The notes: generated by a model from the sequence alone, not told the origin. Counted from the stretch's first letter, positions 51,376 to 61,627 are shown. The stretch: DNA of 64,000 bases from JANYHF01 sp963732765 (GCA_963732765.1 CAVTAS010000008.1:124001-188000), one strand, 5' to 3'. Translations and numbers: made by a program.

Positions 51376-52206
51376 ATGACGGATCGCACCGTGACTGCCC
51401 GTGGAAAATTGCCCGTGTTCGAACTGGTCGGCCAAGCCTATCGCACGGTCTGGCAGAACCTCGGCCCGCTGCTGCAGATGGCCTGGTTCCCGCTCGCGAT
51501 CCTGGCGGTTGGGCATTTTGTGGCCATCATGTTGATCGGTCAGGCGCTGATCGACGCGCCGGAGGGCGAGCCTCCGCCGATGTCGCCGCTGATGGCTGCC
51601 ACACAGTTGGGTCTCGCCGTGATCGACATGGTCATCGGAGCCTCGATTGCTGTTGTTTGGCACCGCTTTGTGCTGCTGGACGAGCAGCCCGCAGCTGGCC
51701 CCAACCTGCGGCTCGATGGGCGGGTCTGGAGCTACCTTGGCTACGGCTTCTTGATGGGGCTGGGCTTTGTGGCGGCCATCGCTGTCCCGGTCGCGCTGCA
51801 GGCGGTGGTACTCAACGCCATGGGACACAATTTCAGCGGGCAAGGCCTTCTGCCGCTGGTGCCGGTGGCGCTGTTCATGTTTTTCGCAGGGCTCTATGTG
51901 TTGATCCGGCTGACGCCGTTTTTCCCCGGCAAAGCCCTCGGCCATGCGGTCACCATGGCCGACGTGTGGGCCAAGACCCACGGCAATTTCTGGCGGCTGT
52001 TCGGCGGCGGCCTGCTGACCGCGCTGCCGCCTGGGTTGGCCGTAGGCTCCATCGCGGCCATCAGCAGCGCGTGGGCTTTGTCAGGCGGTGTGTTTGCGAT
52101 CGCAATTGTGGAAGCTGTGTTCGGCCCGTTGCAGGCGCTGCTCACCGTGTTCGGGGTCGGCTTTCTCTCGCTTGCCTATCGCCACTTCTATTGGATCGAT
52201 CCATAG
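51376..52206 (+). CDS. Integral membrane protein of unknown function
   Basis: 276 residues with about six membrane helices, among them LLQMAWFPLAILAVGHFVAI, YGFLMGLGFVAAIAVPVALQ and LLPLVPVALFMFFAGLYVLI. FELVGQAYRTVWQNLGPLLQ is a cytoplasmic amphipathic start seen in several uncharacterised alphaproteobacterial membrane proteins. KALGHAVTMADVWAKTHGNF WRLFGG near residue 200 recalls the YciC/DUF975-like pattern. ATG with GAGGAG upstream. No operon partner. Confidence 0.7.
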   Translation: MTDRTVTARGKLPVFELVGQAYRTVWQNLGPLLQMAWFPLAILAVGHFVAIMLIGQALIDAPEGEPPPMSPLMAATQLGLAVIDMVIGASIAVVWHRFVLLDEQPAAGPNLRLDGRVWSYLGYGFLMGLGFVAAIAVPVALQAVVLNAMGHNFSGQGLLPLVPVALFMFFAGLYVLIRLTPFFPGKALGHAVTMADVWAKTHGNFWRLFGGGLLTALPPGLAVGSIAAISSAWALSGGVFAIAIVEAVFGPLQALLTVFGVGFLSLAYRHFYWIDP

Positions 52207-52354
52207 CAAGCGGCGCCTCACCCCCTCGTGACTTGCCATATGCACCTGCATGGAACAATCTTGCCTCGTCAGACGTTCACCTCGACAGCTGCCTGCCGCG
52301 TTCCGCGCGCAGGGCGGCGAGCCGTTCCCGTCCCTCCACTGCCAGGAGTCTCCG

Positions 52355-53326
52355 ATGACCGTGAAGTTTTCCCGCCGCGACATGATCGTCTCCGCCGCCA
52401 CCGCCGCCGCCGTGTTTGGCCTCGATAAGCGCTTCACGATCCTAGGCGCCTCGCCCGCTGCGGCAGCCACCGCCATCGAATACGGCTTCTACAATTTCAA
52501 AGTCGGCGATATCGAGATGACCGCCATCTATGACGGCGACTGGGCCAAGGATCACGACCCCGCCTTCATCAAGGATGTCAGCGTCGACGAGACCAAGAAG
52601 GCGCTCGCCGCTGCCGGATTGCCCGATGACAAAGTGCGCATCAGCTTTTCGGTCATGGTGGCGAAAATCGGTGGCAAAACCATCATGTTCGATGCCGGTA
52701 CGGGCGGCCAGGTCGCCCCGACCGCAGGCCTCATGATGAGCAAAGGCTTGGCAGCTGCCGGCCTCGATGCTTCCAAGATCGATACCGTGCTGGTCACGCA
52801 CATTCATCCCGACCACGTGTTCGGCCTGCTCAGCAAGGACAACGCCCCGGTGTTCCCGAATGCCGAGGTGGTCGTGAACGCCAAGGAGCATGCCTTCTGG
52901 ACCGATGCGGCGCTGGCCGGCAAAATGCCCGAGGGCATGAAGGGCATGATCGAGCGCCAGCAGCAGGTGTTCGCAGGCATCAAGAACGTGCGCAAGATCG
53001 AGGACAATGTCGAGGTTGTCCCTGGCATCAAGTCGGTCGCCACCAACGGCCACACGCCGGGGCACACGTCCTATCAGATCTCGTCCGGCAAGGACGTGCT
53101 TTATGTGCTTGGCGATGTGTCCAACATTCCGGCGCTGTTCCTGAAGCATCCCAACTGGCACGTGCAGTTCGACATGGACGGCGACATGGCCGAAAAGGGC
53201 CGCCGCGGCATGATGGATCGCGCGATCTCGGAAGGCGCGATGATCATGGGCTACCACTATCCCTTCCCGGCCGCAGGCAAAGTGGTCAAGGACGGTGACG
53301 GCTACACGTTCACGCCGGCCGCTTAA
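52355..53326 (+). CDS. Exported metallo-beta-lactamase-fold hydrolase
   Basis: 323 residues. FSRRDMIVSAATAAAVFGL resembles a Tat signal (S-R-R-D-M), with cleavage near SPAAAA. The MBL motif is VTHIHPDHVFGLL (HxHxDH), preceded by MFDAGTGGQVAPTAGLM and followed by NGHTPGHTSYQI and VLGDVSNIPAL, giving both metal sites. The C-terminal GYHYPFPAAGKV carries the last His. It belongs to the lactonase-like MBL group; the substrate is unknown. Start at MTVKFSRRD with AGGAG 7-8 nt upstream. Confidence 0.88.
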   Translation: MTVKFSRRDMIVSAATAAAVFGLDKRFTILGASPAAAATAIEYGFYNFKVGDIEMTAIYDGDWAKDHDPAFIKDVSVDETKKALAAAGLPDDKVRISFSVMVAKIGGKTIMFDAGTGGQVAPTAGLMMSKGLAAAGLDASKIDTVLVTHIHPDHVFGLLSKDNAPVFPNAEVVVNAKEHAFWTDAALAGKMPEGMKGMIERQQQVFAGIKNVRKIEDNVEVVPGIKSVATNGHTPGHTSYQISSGKDVLYVLGDVSNIPALFLKHPNWHVQFDMDGDMAEKGRRGMMDRAISEGAMIMGYHYPFPAAGKVVKDGDGYTFTPAA

Positions 53327-53591
53327 CGCCCGTCGTTCGCGGATCGGGGGCCGGTCGTTCCCAGCCGGCCCCTCGATAGCCTCTTGTCGTGCACATCCTA
53401 GGCGATTTCCCGTATCGCTCGCGAATCCGCCGGACCGCCGCACTTCCATATCGACCCGGCCCGTCGCTTGTGCTTAAAGCAGTCTCGCAACACTGGCGGC
53501 CTGAAGCCTTCACGTGTTTCTTCGGCGTGTGCACAAGCTCAGTCCGCTTCCTAACAGCGTGGCGCTCCCTGGCTTGCGAAAGGATCCGACT

Positions 53592-54719
53592 ATGAATCTC
53601 GTATCGATTATCATGCAGTTGCTGACCCCCGAGCTGATCGGCAAATTGGCGTCCGGCATCGGCGGCGACAAGTCGCTGGTCGGCAAGGCCATCGGCGCTC
53701 TGGTTCCCTCCATTCTTGGCAGCCTGGTTGGCGTCGCCGCGCAGCCCAATGGCGGCTCGCTGCTCACCAACGCCATTTCCAAGCTCGATCCCGGCCTGAT
53801 GGGCAATCTGGGCAGCGTGCTCGGTGGTGCTGGCCAGGGCGCTCTGGCCACCACCGGCACCAACATTCTCGGCTCGCTGCTGGGCAATTCGGCGCTTGGC
53901 ACACTGGCTGGCGCTGTCGGCAAGTTCTCTGGCCTCGGCGGCACCGCTTCGACGGGCTTGGTCGGCGCGTTGGTTCCCTTGATCCTGGGTTCGCTGGGCC
54001 AGCAGCAAAAGAGCATGGGCCTGGACGCTGGCGGTCTTGCCAAGCTGCTCGGCGACCAGAAGAACAACATCAACGCCGCCATGCCGGCTGATTTCTCCAA
54101 GCTGCTCCAGGGTTCGGGCCTGCTCGACGGCGCCATGGGTACTGCTGCGGGCGCGATGAAGTCCGCTTCGTCGGCCGCCAGCACCGCGACCGGCACCATG
54201 AGTTCGGCCGCTAAGACGGCGACGTCGTCTGCGACATCGACCGCATCGCGCGCCGCCACAGCGACCGAGGGCGGGTCAAACTGGCTGTACTGGTTGCTCG
54301 GTCTGGTTGCACTCGCCGCCATCGCCTGGTTCCTGGCTGGCCGCGGCACGCCCACCGTCCCGACGGTTCCCGCCGTTACGACCCCGGCCATGATCAAGGT
54401 CGGCGACCTCGACGTCACCGGCACCTTCAACGGCGCGCTCAGCAAGCTGACCACCGCATTGCCCACCATCAAGGACGAGGCGACGGCCAAGGCCGCGCTG
54501 CCCAGCCTGACCGACGCGCAGGGCGCCTTCGACAAGGTCGCCGGCGTCTATGGCCAGATCCCGGCCGACAGCAAGCCCGCTTTGCAGGGCCTGGCCAAGA
54601 CCGCCATCGCAACCCTCGGCCCGCTGGTGACCGCAGCGCTTGCCAATTCGGCCGCCGGTCCCATCATCAAGCCTGCACTTGACGGCATCATGGCCAAGCT
54701 GGACACGATGACGAAGTAG
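53592..54719 (+). CDS. DUF937-domain protein with membrane anchor
   Basis: 375 residues. The first ~200 residues are DUF937: LTPELIGKLASGIGGDKSLV, IGALVPSILGSLVGVAA and LVGALVPLILGSLGQQQKS, a helical repeat typical of YidB-like proteins. A Ser/Thr/Ala-rich linker follows, then one membrane helix (NWLYWLLGLVALAAIAWFLA) and a ~120-residue C-terminal domain (LDVTGTFNGALSKLTTALPT, then ALPSLTDAQGAFDKVAGVYG). ATG after AAAGGA. Function unknown. Confidence 0.82.
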   Translation: MNLVSIIMQLLTPELIGKLASGIGGDKSLVGKAIGALVPSILGSLVGVAAQPNGGSLLTNAISKLDPGLMGNLGSVLGGAGQGALATTGTNILGSLLGNSALGTLAGAVGKFSGLGGTASTGLVGALVPLILGSLGQQQKSMGLDAGGLAKLLGDQKNNINAAMPADFSKLLQGSGLLDGAMGTAAGAMKSASSAASTATGTMSSAAKTATSSATSTASRAATATEGGSNWLYWLLGLVALAAIAWFLAGRGTPTVPTVPAVTTPAMIKVGDLDVTGTFNGALSKLTTALPTIKDEATAKAALPSLTDAQGAFDKVAGVYGQIPADSKPALQGLAKTAIATLGPLVTAALANSAAGPIIKPALDGIMAKLDTMTK

Positions 54720-54746
54720 TTATCGTCCACTTCGGTCTTCATTCGA

Positions 54747-54790
54747 TGGGCGCCGGCCTTGCGCAATGCAAAGCCGGCGCCCATTTTCAT
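54747..54790 (+). terminator. Rho-independent terminator after the DUF937 gene
   Basis: ATGGGCGCCGGC / GCCGGCGCCCAT stem, 12 bp, followed by TTTTCATT. One of the clearest terminators in the window. Confidence 0.85.
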
Positions 54791-54800
54791 TGGGAGCGCC

Positions 54801-55014
54801 GGGGACATGATGTTCATGTTCGGCTGCGCAGGTTTGTGGAGGGTGCAGCAGTTTTTAAGCCGAACATGAACTTCGTGTCCCCAGTCTCGTGCGCCAAGGA
54901 CTCGCACGCCAAAGACTGGCACTCCAAAGACTGGGGACACGAAGTTCATCTTCAGTTCGACACCGCAGAACAACCTTTGGCGCCGCACAGGCTGAAGATG
55001 AAGATCATGTCCCC
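54801..55014. repeat. Repeat family B, copy 3
   Basis: Hairpin 1 (54801-54882): GGGGACATGATGTTCATGTT with AACATGAACTTCGTGTCCCC. Hairpin 2 (54933-55014): GGGGACACGAAGTTCATCTT with AAGATGAAGATCATGTCCCC. The 50-bp joint holds three near copies of GCCAAAGACTGG. It fills the gap between the terminator and the sppA ribosome site. Confidence 0.92.
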
Positions 55015-55029
55015 AACCGGAGGCCCCCC

Positions 55030-56013
55030 ATGTCCACCGACATCGAACTTGCCCTCGACAAACGCGACTTGAAGCGCCGGGTCTGGCGCTGGCGCATCAT
55101 CGCGGGCGTGCTTGGACTGATCGTGCTGGGAACACTTGCCAGCCTGGGCCAGCGCGGCGATGAAGAGGGCGGCGGCTGGTTCGGCCCCGGTGACCACATC
55201 GCGCGCGTCTCGATAGCCGGTCTCATCACCGAGGACCGCGAGCAGATTAAAATGCTCAAGAAACTTGGGGAAGACGAAAACGTCAAAGCCGTCGTATTGG
55301 CCGTAAACAGCCCTGGCGGCACCACCACGGGTGGCGAAGTGCTCTATGGCGCGATCTCGGAGCTGGCCAAGAAAAAGCCCGTGGTCGCTGTTGCCGGCAC
55401 CATGGCGACCTCGGCCGCCTATATGATCAGCCTCGCCTCCGACCGCATCTTTGTGCACGGCAATACCATCACCGGTTCGGTTGGCGTGATCTTTCAGTAC
55501 CCGGAGGTCGCCGAGGCGCTGGACAAGATCGGCGTAAAGATGCGCGAGATCAAAAGTGGCGCGCTGAAGGCCTCGCCCTCGATGTTTACACCGCTGGACG
55601 AGCCTGGCCGGCAGCTGGCCGAAGGCCTTGTCAAAGAGGGCCAGGTCTGGTTCCAGGGCCTGGTCACGGAGCGTCGCCGCATCACGCCCGCGTCGGTACC
55701 GGGGCTGGAGGCCGGCAGCATCTATTCCGGCCGCCAAGCGCTGGCCTACAAGCTGGTCGACCAGATCGGCACTGAAGACGATGCCATCGCCTGGTTGGAA
55801 AAAGAAAAGGGCGTGGCCGCCAAGTTGCCGGTGCTGGACCGCAAACCGCACCGCATCGAGACCTTTGGCCTGCTGGGCGGGGCATCGAGCGGAACCGCCG
55901 AAGGACTGGCGGCGCAAGCCGAGGCAATCGTTGCACGGATCATCGGAGAGTCGACATTGACTCGCCTTCGGCTTGACGGGCTGGTATCGCTCTGGCACGT
56001 TGAAACGAATTAA
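55030..56013 (+). CDS. sppA: Signal peptide peptidase SppA-type serine protease
   Basis: 327 residues, the short form. An N-terminal membrane anchor (IIAGVLGLIVLGTLASLG) is followed by the S49 domain: VAVAGTMATSAAYMISLASD holds the nucleophilic Ser and GALKASPSMFTPLDEPGRQL the general-base Lys. VVLAVNSPGGTTTGGEVLYG and TGSVGVIFQYP are conserved structural motifs. It cleaves remnant signal peptides in the inner membrane. ATG follows GGAGG just outside the repeat. Confidence 0.93.
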   Translation: MSTDIELALDKRDLKRRVWRWRIIAGVLGLIVLGTLASLGQRGDEEGGGWFGPGDHIARVSIAGLITEDREQIKMLKKLGEDENVKAVVLAVNSPGGTTTGGEVLYGAISELAKKKPVVAVAGTMATSAAYMISLASDRIFVHGNTITGSVGVIFQYPEVAEALDKIGVKMREIKSGALKASPSMFTPLDEPGRQLAEGLVKEGQVWFQGLVTERRRITPASVPGLEAGSIYSGRQALAYKLVDQIGTEDDAIAWLEKEKGVAAKLPVLDRKPHRIETFGLLGGASSGTAEGLAAQAEAIVARIIGESTLTRLRLDGLVSLWHVETN

Positions 56014-56067
56014 CACGCGAATACAAGGCGATCGCGGGTTGGCGTAACGGGTGGGGAGGGTTGTGGC

Positions 56068-56550
56068 GTGATCAAGTCTGAGTTGATCGCCAAGATTGCC
56101 GATGGCAATCATCATCTGTTTCACAAGGACATCGAGCGCATCGTCAACGTCGTGCTGGACGAGATCGTTGATGCCTTGGCGCGCGGTGACCGGGTGGAGC
56201 TGCGCGGTTTTGGCGCTTTTACAGTCAAGCACCGCGAGCCGCGCGTCGGGCGAAATCCACGCACCGGCGACAGTGTCGATGTGGAAGAAAAGTTCGTTCC
56301 GTTCTTCAAGTCGGGCCGCGAATTGCGCGAACGGCTGAACCGGTCGGTCAAGGCTGCTGCGAAGGCTGGAGCCAAGACTGGCGCCAAACCCGGGGCCAAG
56401 ACCGCGCCTGGCAGCGGCAACTCTGCGGCAACGAAAGCCGTATCCAAACCAACCGCTCCAGCGGCGACGGCTCCAATCGAAGTGCCATCCGTCAAGGCAG
56501 CACGCCCGAAGGCAGCGGGCAAGGTGGCTAAGACTGTAAAGGCATCCTGA
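56068..56550 (+). CDS. ihfB: Integration host factor subunit beta with basic C-terminal tail
   Basis: 160 residues; normal IHF-beta is about 94-100. The core is complete: MIKSELIAKIADGNHHLFHK, VVLDEIVDALARGDRVELRG, FGAFTVKHREPRVGRNPRTG and VPFFKSGRELRERLN. The extra ~60 residues are low-complexity Ala/Lys/Pro (KAAAKAGAKTGAKPGAKTAP and onward), recalling the basic tails of some actinobacterial HU proteins. GTG start with GGGAGGG upstream. Its stop overlaps the start of the next gene by one base. Confidence 0.93.
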   Translation: MIKSELIAKIADGNHHLFHKDIERIVNVVLDEIVDALARGDRVELRGFGAFTVKHREPRVGRNPRTGDSVDVEEKFVPFFKSGRELRERLNRSVKAAAKAGAKTGAKPGAKTAPGSGNSAATKAVSKPTAPAATAPIEVPSVKAARPKAAGKVAKTVKAS

Positions 56551-56927
56551 TGCGACGGTTCCTGTCGATCCTGTTCTGTGTGCTGGTCGCCGCGTTGGTG
56601 ATGCCGCTGGGCATCGCCAACCGTCAGCCGGTGACGCTCAACCTGGACCCGTTCGGCCGCACGGCGACACCGCTGGCCGTGGATCTGCCGCTGTCGCTGC
56701 TGATGTTCACGCTGTTCATGCTTGGCCTGTTGCTGGGCGGCGCGGCCACCTGGTTCAGCCAGGGCAAATGGCGGCGCACCGCGCGGCACAAGTCGCGTGA
56801 GGCCTATCAATGGAAGTCAGAGGCTGATAGACTGACGCGAGATCAGGTCGACGCTGGTGCTGTGGTTAACCCAAGTGCGGGGACACGGCGCGGCGGACAA
56901 ACGGCGAAATTGGGTTATGGTCGGTAA
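56550..56927 (+). CDS. LapA-domain (DUF1049) membrane protein
   Basis: 125 residues. Two membrane helices (FLSILFCVLVAALVMPLGIA and LSLLMFTLFMLGLLLGGAAT) flank the conserved ANRQPVTLNLDPF, followed by a basic cytoplasmic tail. The lapA-after-ihfB arrangement, with a one-base overlap, is widely conserved in Proteobacteria. LapA proteins help in lipopolysaccharide assembly in gammaproteobacteria; the role here is inferred. Confidence 0.88.
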   Translation: MRRFLSILFCVLVAALVMPLGIANRQPVTLNLDPFGRTATPLAVDLPLSLLMFTLFMLGLLLGGAATWFSQGKWRRTARHKSREAYQWKSEADRLTRDQVDAGAVVNPSAGTRRGGQTAKLGYGR

Positions 56928-57126
56928 CACGGCAAGATCTGGGGTTGGCGTTGGGGCCGGGGCGGCTAATGCTGCCGTGTCTCGTCCGGCTGGCCGTCCG
57001 CAGAGCCGTCGCCGCGCGTGGTGGCGCGCCATCTGCTCGCGTTGAGCGCGCACCGCCACGCCCTACGGGCGGGCCGAAACTTCGCCACCCAATCCGACCC
57101 TTGACGATCAGCGTACGTGATACGCG

Positions 57127-57768
57127 ATGCCCATCCAAATCAAGATTTGCGGTCTCTCTACGCCCGATACGCTCGAAACCTCTCTGACGGCGGGAGCGGA
57201 CTTCGTTGGCTTCGTGCACTATCCGCGCAGTCCGCGGCATGTGAGCCCGGCTGCCGCCAGTGCGCTGACGGAGTTGGCGCGTGGCAGGGCGAAGATCGTG
57301 TCGTTGCTGGTCGATCCGGACGATGCACTGCTGGCCGAGGTCGTGACGGTTGTGCGGCCGGATTATCTGCAACTGCACGGCCGCGAAACGCCGGAACGGC
57401 TGCGGGTGGTTGGCGCGCGCTGGGCGGTTCCGATCATTAAGGCCGTGCCCGTGGCAACAGAGGCCGATGCGGCCATCGCCGGTGGTTACCGGAGTGCGGT
57501 CAGCTTCATCCTGTTCGACGCCAAGCCGATGCCCGGCGAATTGCCCGGTGGCAACGGCGTTGCCTTCGACTGGCGCGCCATCGCAGGCGAGGCGGACAAC
57601 GGCCCATTCATGCTCTCGGGCGGTCTCAATCCCGGCAATGTCGCCGAGGCGGTCCGGCTGACCCGTGCGCCGATGGTGGACGTCTCGTCCGGCGTGGAAA
57701 GCGCACCGGGACAAAAGGATCACGACCTCATACGCAAATTTATCGCAGCGGCCCGTGCCGCAGCTTGA
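57127..57768 (+). CDS. trpF: Phosphoribosylanthranilate isomerase
   Basis: 213 residues, (beta/alpha)8 barrel. IQIKICGLSTPDTLETSLTA has the catalytic Cys; GADFVGFVHYPRSPRHVS and LDVxxxx-type positions near VSLLVDPDDALLAEVV follow. DYLQLHGRETPERL and FILFDAKPMP give the catalytic Asp, and FMLSGGLNPGNVAEAV and DVSSGVESAPGQKD bind phosphate. Third step specific to tryptophan synthesis. ATG; trpB starts 31 bp after its stop. Confidence 0.95.
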   Translation: MPIQIKICGLSTPDTLETSLTAGADFVGFVHYPRSPRHVSPAAASALTELARGRAKIVSLLVDPDDALLAEVVTVVRPDYLQLHGRETPERLRVVGARWAVPIIKAVPVATEADAAIAGGYRSAVSFILFDAKPMPGELPGGNGVAFDWRAIAGEADNGPFMLSGGLNPGNVAEAVRLTRAPMVDVSSGVESAPGQKDHDLIRKFIAAARAAA

Positions 57769-57799
57769 CCCAGACCGCACTCATCTAAGGACACCCCAC

Positions 57800-59023
<1,224 letters not shown>

Positions 59024-59060
59024 GGTTAGCGAAATAGCGAGTTGCGAGCTGCATTCTATT

Positions 59061-59094
59061 GCCCTCTCCCCCGCGAAGTGGCGGGGGAGAGGGC
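59061..59094. repeat. Repeat family C, solo hairpin between trpB and trpA
   Basis: GCCCTCTCCCCCGCGAAG / GCGGGGGAGAGGGC, one flanking hairpin without the core, 37 bp after trpB. It marks the left border of the inserted HepT-like segment. Confidence 0.8.
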
Positions 59095-59148
59095 AAGAGC
59101 GCTGCGGCGCGTTCTGATTTTTCAGTTGCGATAGAAGGGTTGCCTCAG

Positions 59149-60336
59149 ATGGTGTCTCGGACCCCAGTAGCGCCACTAGACGAAATTCAGTCGGTCGTAA
59201 CTGCATCGCGAGATGCAATCGGTGGTCTGACATTCGAGACATTCGAGGGTCTGCGGCATCTTCAATTGGCGCTGGAGCGCTCGTTCGAGATTATTTCTTG
59301 GGCTGCCAGAACGATTCCGAATACCGCCAAAGAAAAGCACTCAGATGTAAATTGGAGCGCCTTTGACGAAATTAGCGACGCGCTTGAACGCGACTACGGT
59401 TCAGTGCCTTTGAAGACCTTATGGAATGTCGCCACAAGCGAATTCAGCAAGTTAGAGAGTGCGATCAATAAAATGAAATCTGAACAAGGCAAAGCCGACT
59501 CGACAAAGGCCAGTTCCACCACCCGCATCGAAACCCGCTTTGCCGAGCTTGCCGCTCAGAAGCGTCCCGGCCTCGTCACCTTCATCACCGCTGGCGACCC
59601 GGATCTCGCCACCTCGCGCGCGCTGCTGGCCGAGCTGCCTGCCGCCGGCGCCGACATCATCGAACTCGGCATGCCGTTCTCCGATCCCATGGCCGACGGG
59701 CCGGCCATCCAGGCTTCGTCGGTGCGCGCCCTCAAAGGCGGGCACACCATGACGCACACGCTCGACATGGTGCGCGACTTCCGCAAGTCCGACACCACCA
59801 CGCCGATCGTGCTGATGGGCTACTACAATCCCATCTACATCTACCCGGCCGAAAAATTCCTTGACGACGCTAAGGCCGCCGGGGTCGATGGCCTGATCGT
59901 GGTCGACCTGCCGCCCGAAGCGGATGACGAGCTATGCATCCCCGCCATGGCGCGCGGCATCAATTTCATCCGCCTCGCGACGCCCACCACCGACGCCAAG
60001 CGGCTGCCGGCGGTGCTCAAGAACACCTCGGGCTTCGTCTATTACGTCTCGATCGCGGGCATCACCGGCACCAAGATTCCCGATGTCACCGAGGTGCATG
60101 CCCAGGTGGCGCGCATCAAAGGGCAGACCAAACTGCCGGTGGCGGTCGGCTTCGGCATCAAGACGCCCGAGCAAGCCAAGGCCATCGCGGCCGGCGCCGA
60201 TGCGGTGGTGGTTGGATCGGCTCTGGTCGGGGCAATCGAGGAGAACTTAAGCAAGTCCGGCAAAGCCGGGTCGAAAACTGTCGAAACTGTGGTTAAAATG
60301 GTACAAAAGCTTTCGCAAGCGCTAGCAAAGGCTTAA
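59149..60336 (+). CDS. trpA: HepT-like domain fused in frame to tryptophan synthase alpha subunit
   Basis: 395 residues. From ~residue 125 it is a complete TrpA: TRIETRFAELAAQKRPGLVT, IIELGMPFSDPMADGPAIQA with the catalytic Glu, VDGLIVVDLPPEADDE with the catalytic Asp, and VAVGFGIKTPEQAKAIAAGA. The first ~105 residues resemble HepT/DUF86 HEPN proteins (LDEIQSVVTASRDAIGGLTF; LALERSFEIISWAARTIPN; HSDVNWSAFDEISDALERDY; LWNVATSEFSKLESAINKM). The RNxxxHxY nuclease motif is degraded (ALERDY), so RNase activity is unlikely. No stop separates the parts. A weak internal ATG at 59473 could start TrpA alone. GAAGG precedes the long start. Confidence 0.88.
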   Translation: MVSRTPVAPLDEIQSVVTASRDAIGGLTFETFEGLRHLQLALERSFEIISWAARTIPNTAKEKHSDVNWSAFDEISDALERDYGSVPLKTLWNVATSEFSKLESAINKMKSEQGKADSTKASSTTRIETRFAELAAQKRPGLVTFITAGDPDLATSRALLAELPAAGADIIELGMPFSDPMADGPAIQASSVRALKGGHTMTHTLDMVRDFRKSDTTTPIVLMGYYNPIYIYPAEKFLDDAKAAGVDGLIVVDLPPEADDELCIPAMARGINFIRLATPTTDAKRLPAVLKNTSGFVYYVSIAGITGTKIPDVTEVHAQVARIKGQTKLPVAVGFGIKTPEQAKAIAAGADAVVVGSALVGAIEENLSKSGKAGSKTVETVVKMVQKLSQALAKA

Positions 60337-60477
60337 CCTCCTCACCAAGTAGACATTGAGTCGTCGTCAAGCGGTCTTATGACGTGCGACACCCGGTGAC
60401 GTTGCGGTACCTAAGTTGCGCCCCATTCTGGCGGCTGAAGGAACCCCAATGTCCAACAACTGAAGGCGAGCGACCCC

Positions 60478-61578
60478 GTGAACTGGATCAGCAGCGTTGT
60501 CCGTCCGAAAATCCGCGGCATCTGGCGCAAACGCGAGACGCCTGACAACCTCTGGGTGAAATGTCCCGAGAGCGGCCAGATGGTCTATTACAAGGACCTG
60601 GAGGCCAACCAGTTCGTAATGCCCGGTTCCAATTTCCATATGAAGATGACGGCCGGCGACCGTTTCAAGAGTTTCTTTGACGACGGCGCCTACCAGCAAA
60701 TCGCGATCCCTGAGGTCCCGGTCGATCCTCTGAAATTCCGCGACGAACGCCGTTACACCGATCGTCTGCGCGACGCGCGCGAAGAAACCGGCCTGAATGA
60801 TGCCGTGACCGTCGGCGAAGGTACGCTGGACGATCTTCCGGTCGTCGCCGCGGTGCAGGATTTCCGCTTTATGGGCGGCTCCCTCGGCATGGCGGCCGGC
60901 GAGGCGGTCGTCACCGGCATGCTGCGCGCCATTGACCGGAAATCGCCGTTCGTGATCTTTGCCGCCTCGGGCGGCGCGCGCATGCAGGAGGGCATGCTGT
61001 CCCTAATGCAGATGCCGCGCACCACGGTCGCGGTGCAAATGCTGCGCAAGGCCAGGCTGCCCTATGTGGTCGTGCTCACCCATCCCACTACCGGTGGCGT
61101 GACGGCCTCCTACGCCATGCTGGGCGATGTACATATCGCTGAGCCGGGTGCGTTGATCGGGTTCGCCGGCCCGCGCGTGATCGAGCAGACCATCCGCGAG
61201 CAACTGCCCGAGGGCTTCCAGCGCGCCGAGTATTTGTTGGCGCACGGCATGGTCGACATGGTTGTGCATCGGCACAATTTGCGCTCGACGTTGAGTCGGG
61301 TTTGCCGCCTGCTGATGAAGCAGCCGCATCAGGCCAAGCGCGAGATTGTCGCCGCTGAAGTGGTGCAGAACCAGATCACCAAAGGCGAGCCGGCCATGGC
61401 CGCGCTGCCGGCCCCGATCAAGTCTGGACCGGGCAAGCCGATCGAGGTCATGGCAACCAGTGCCGTCAACTCGGCAGCCAGCATGGCGACGGCGATTTCG
61501 GGCGTGGCCGCCGCGGCCGTCAAGGCGGTGACGCCGACATCGGATCCGAACCGTAACAAGCCGAACAAGCCCTCGTGA
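60478..61578 (+). CDS. accD: Acetyl-CoA carboxylase carboxyltransferase subunit beta
   Basis: 366 residues. It carboxylates acetyl-CoA with AccA in fatty-acid synthesis. NLWVKCPESGQMVYYKDLEA is the alphaproteobacterial form of the N-terminal ribbon, with only one of the four zinc Cys kept. The carboxyltransferase core has FRFMGGSLGMAAGEAVVTGM, FAASGGARMQEGMLSLMQMP and THPTTGGVTASYAMLGD. The last ~70 residues are an Ala/Thr/Pro-rich extension. GTG start with GAAGG upstream. trpA-accD adjacency is standard in the class. Confidence 0.95.
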   Translation: MNWISSVVRPKIRGIWRKRETPDNLWVKCPESGQMVYYKDLEANQFVMPGSNFHMKMTAGDRFKSFFDDGAYQQIAIPEVPVDPLKFRDERRYTDRLRDAREETGLNDAVTVGEGTLDDLPVVAAVQDFRFMGGSLGMAAGEAVVTGMLRAIDRKSPFVIFAASGGARMQEGMLSLMQMPRTTVAVQMLRKARLPYVVVLTHPTTGGVTASYAMLGDVHIAEPGALIGFAGPRVIEQTIREQLPEGFQRAEYLLAHGMVDMVVHRHNLRSTLSRVCRLLMKQPHQAKREIVAAEVVQNQITKGEPAMAALPAPIKSGPGKPIEVMATSAVNSAASMATAISGVAAAAVKAVTPTSDPNRNKPNKPS

Positions 61579-61627
61579 TAGGCCATTCCGGGCGTCGCCT
61601 GCGTTGTTGAGTATGTGACCGTTGGCG

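Noticed and set aside
60500..60660. Loss of three of four zinc Cys in AccD
   Set aside because: It looked like a defect, but this form of the N-terminal ribbon is usual in alphaproteobacterial AccD.
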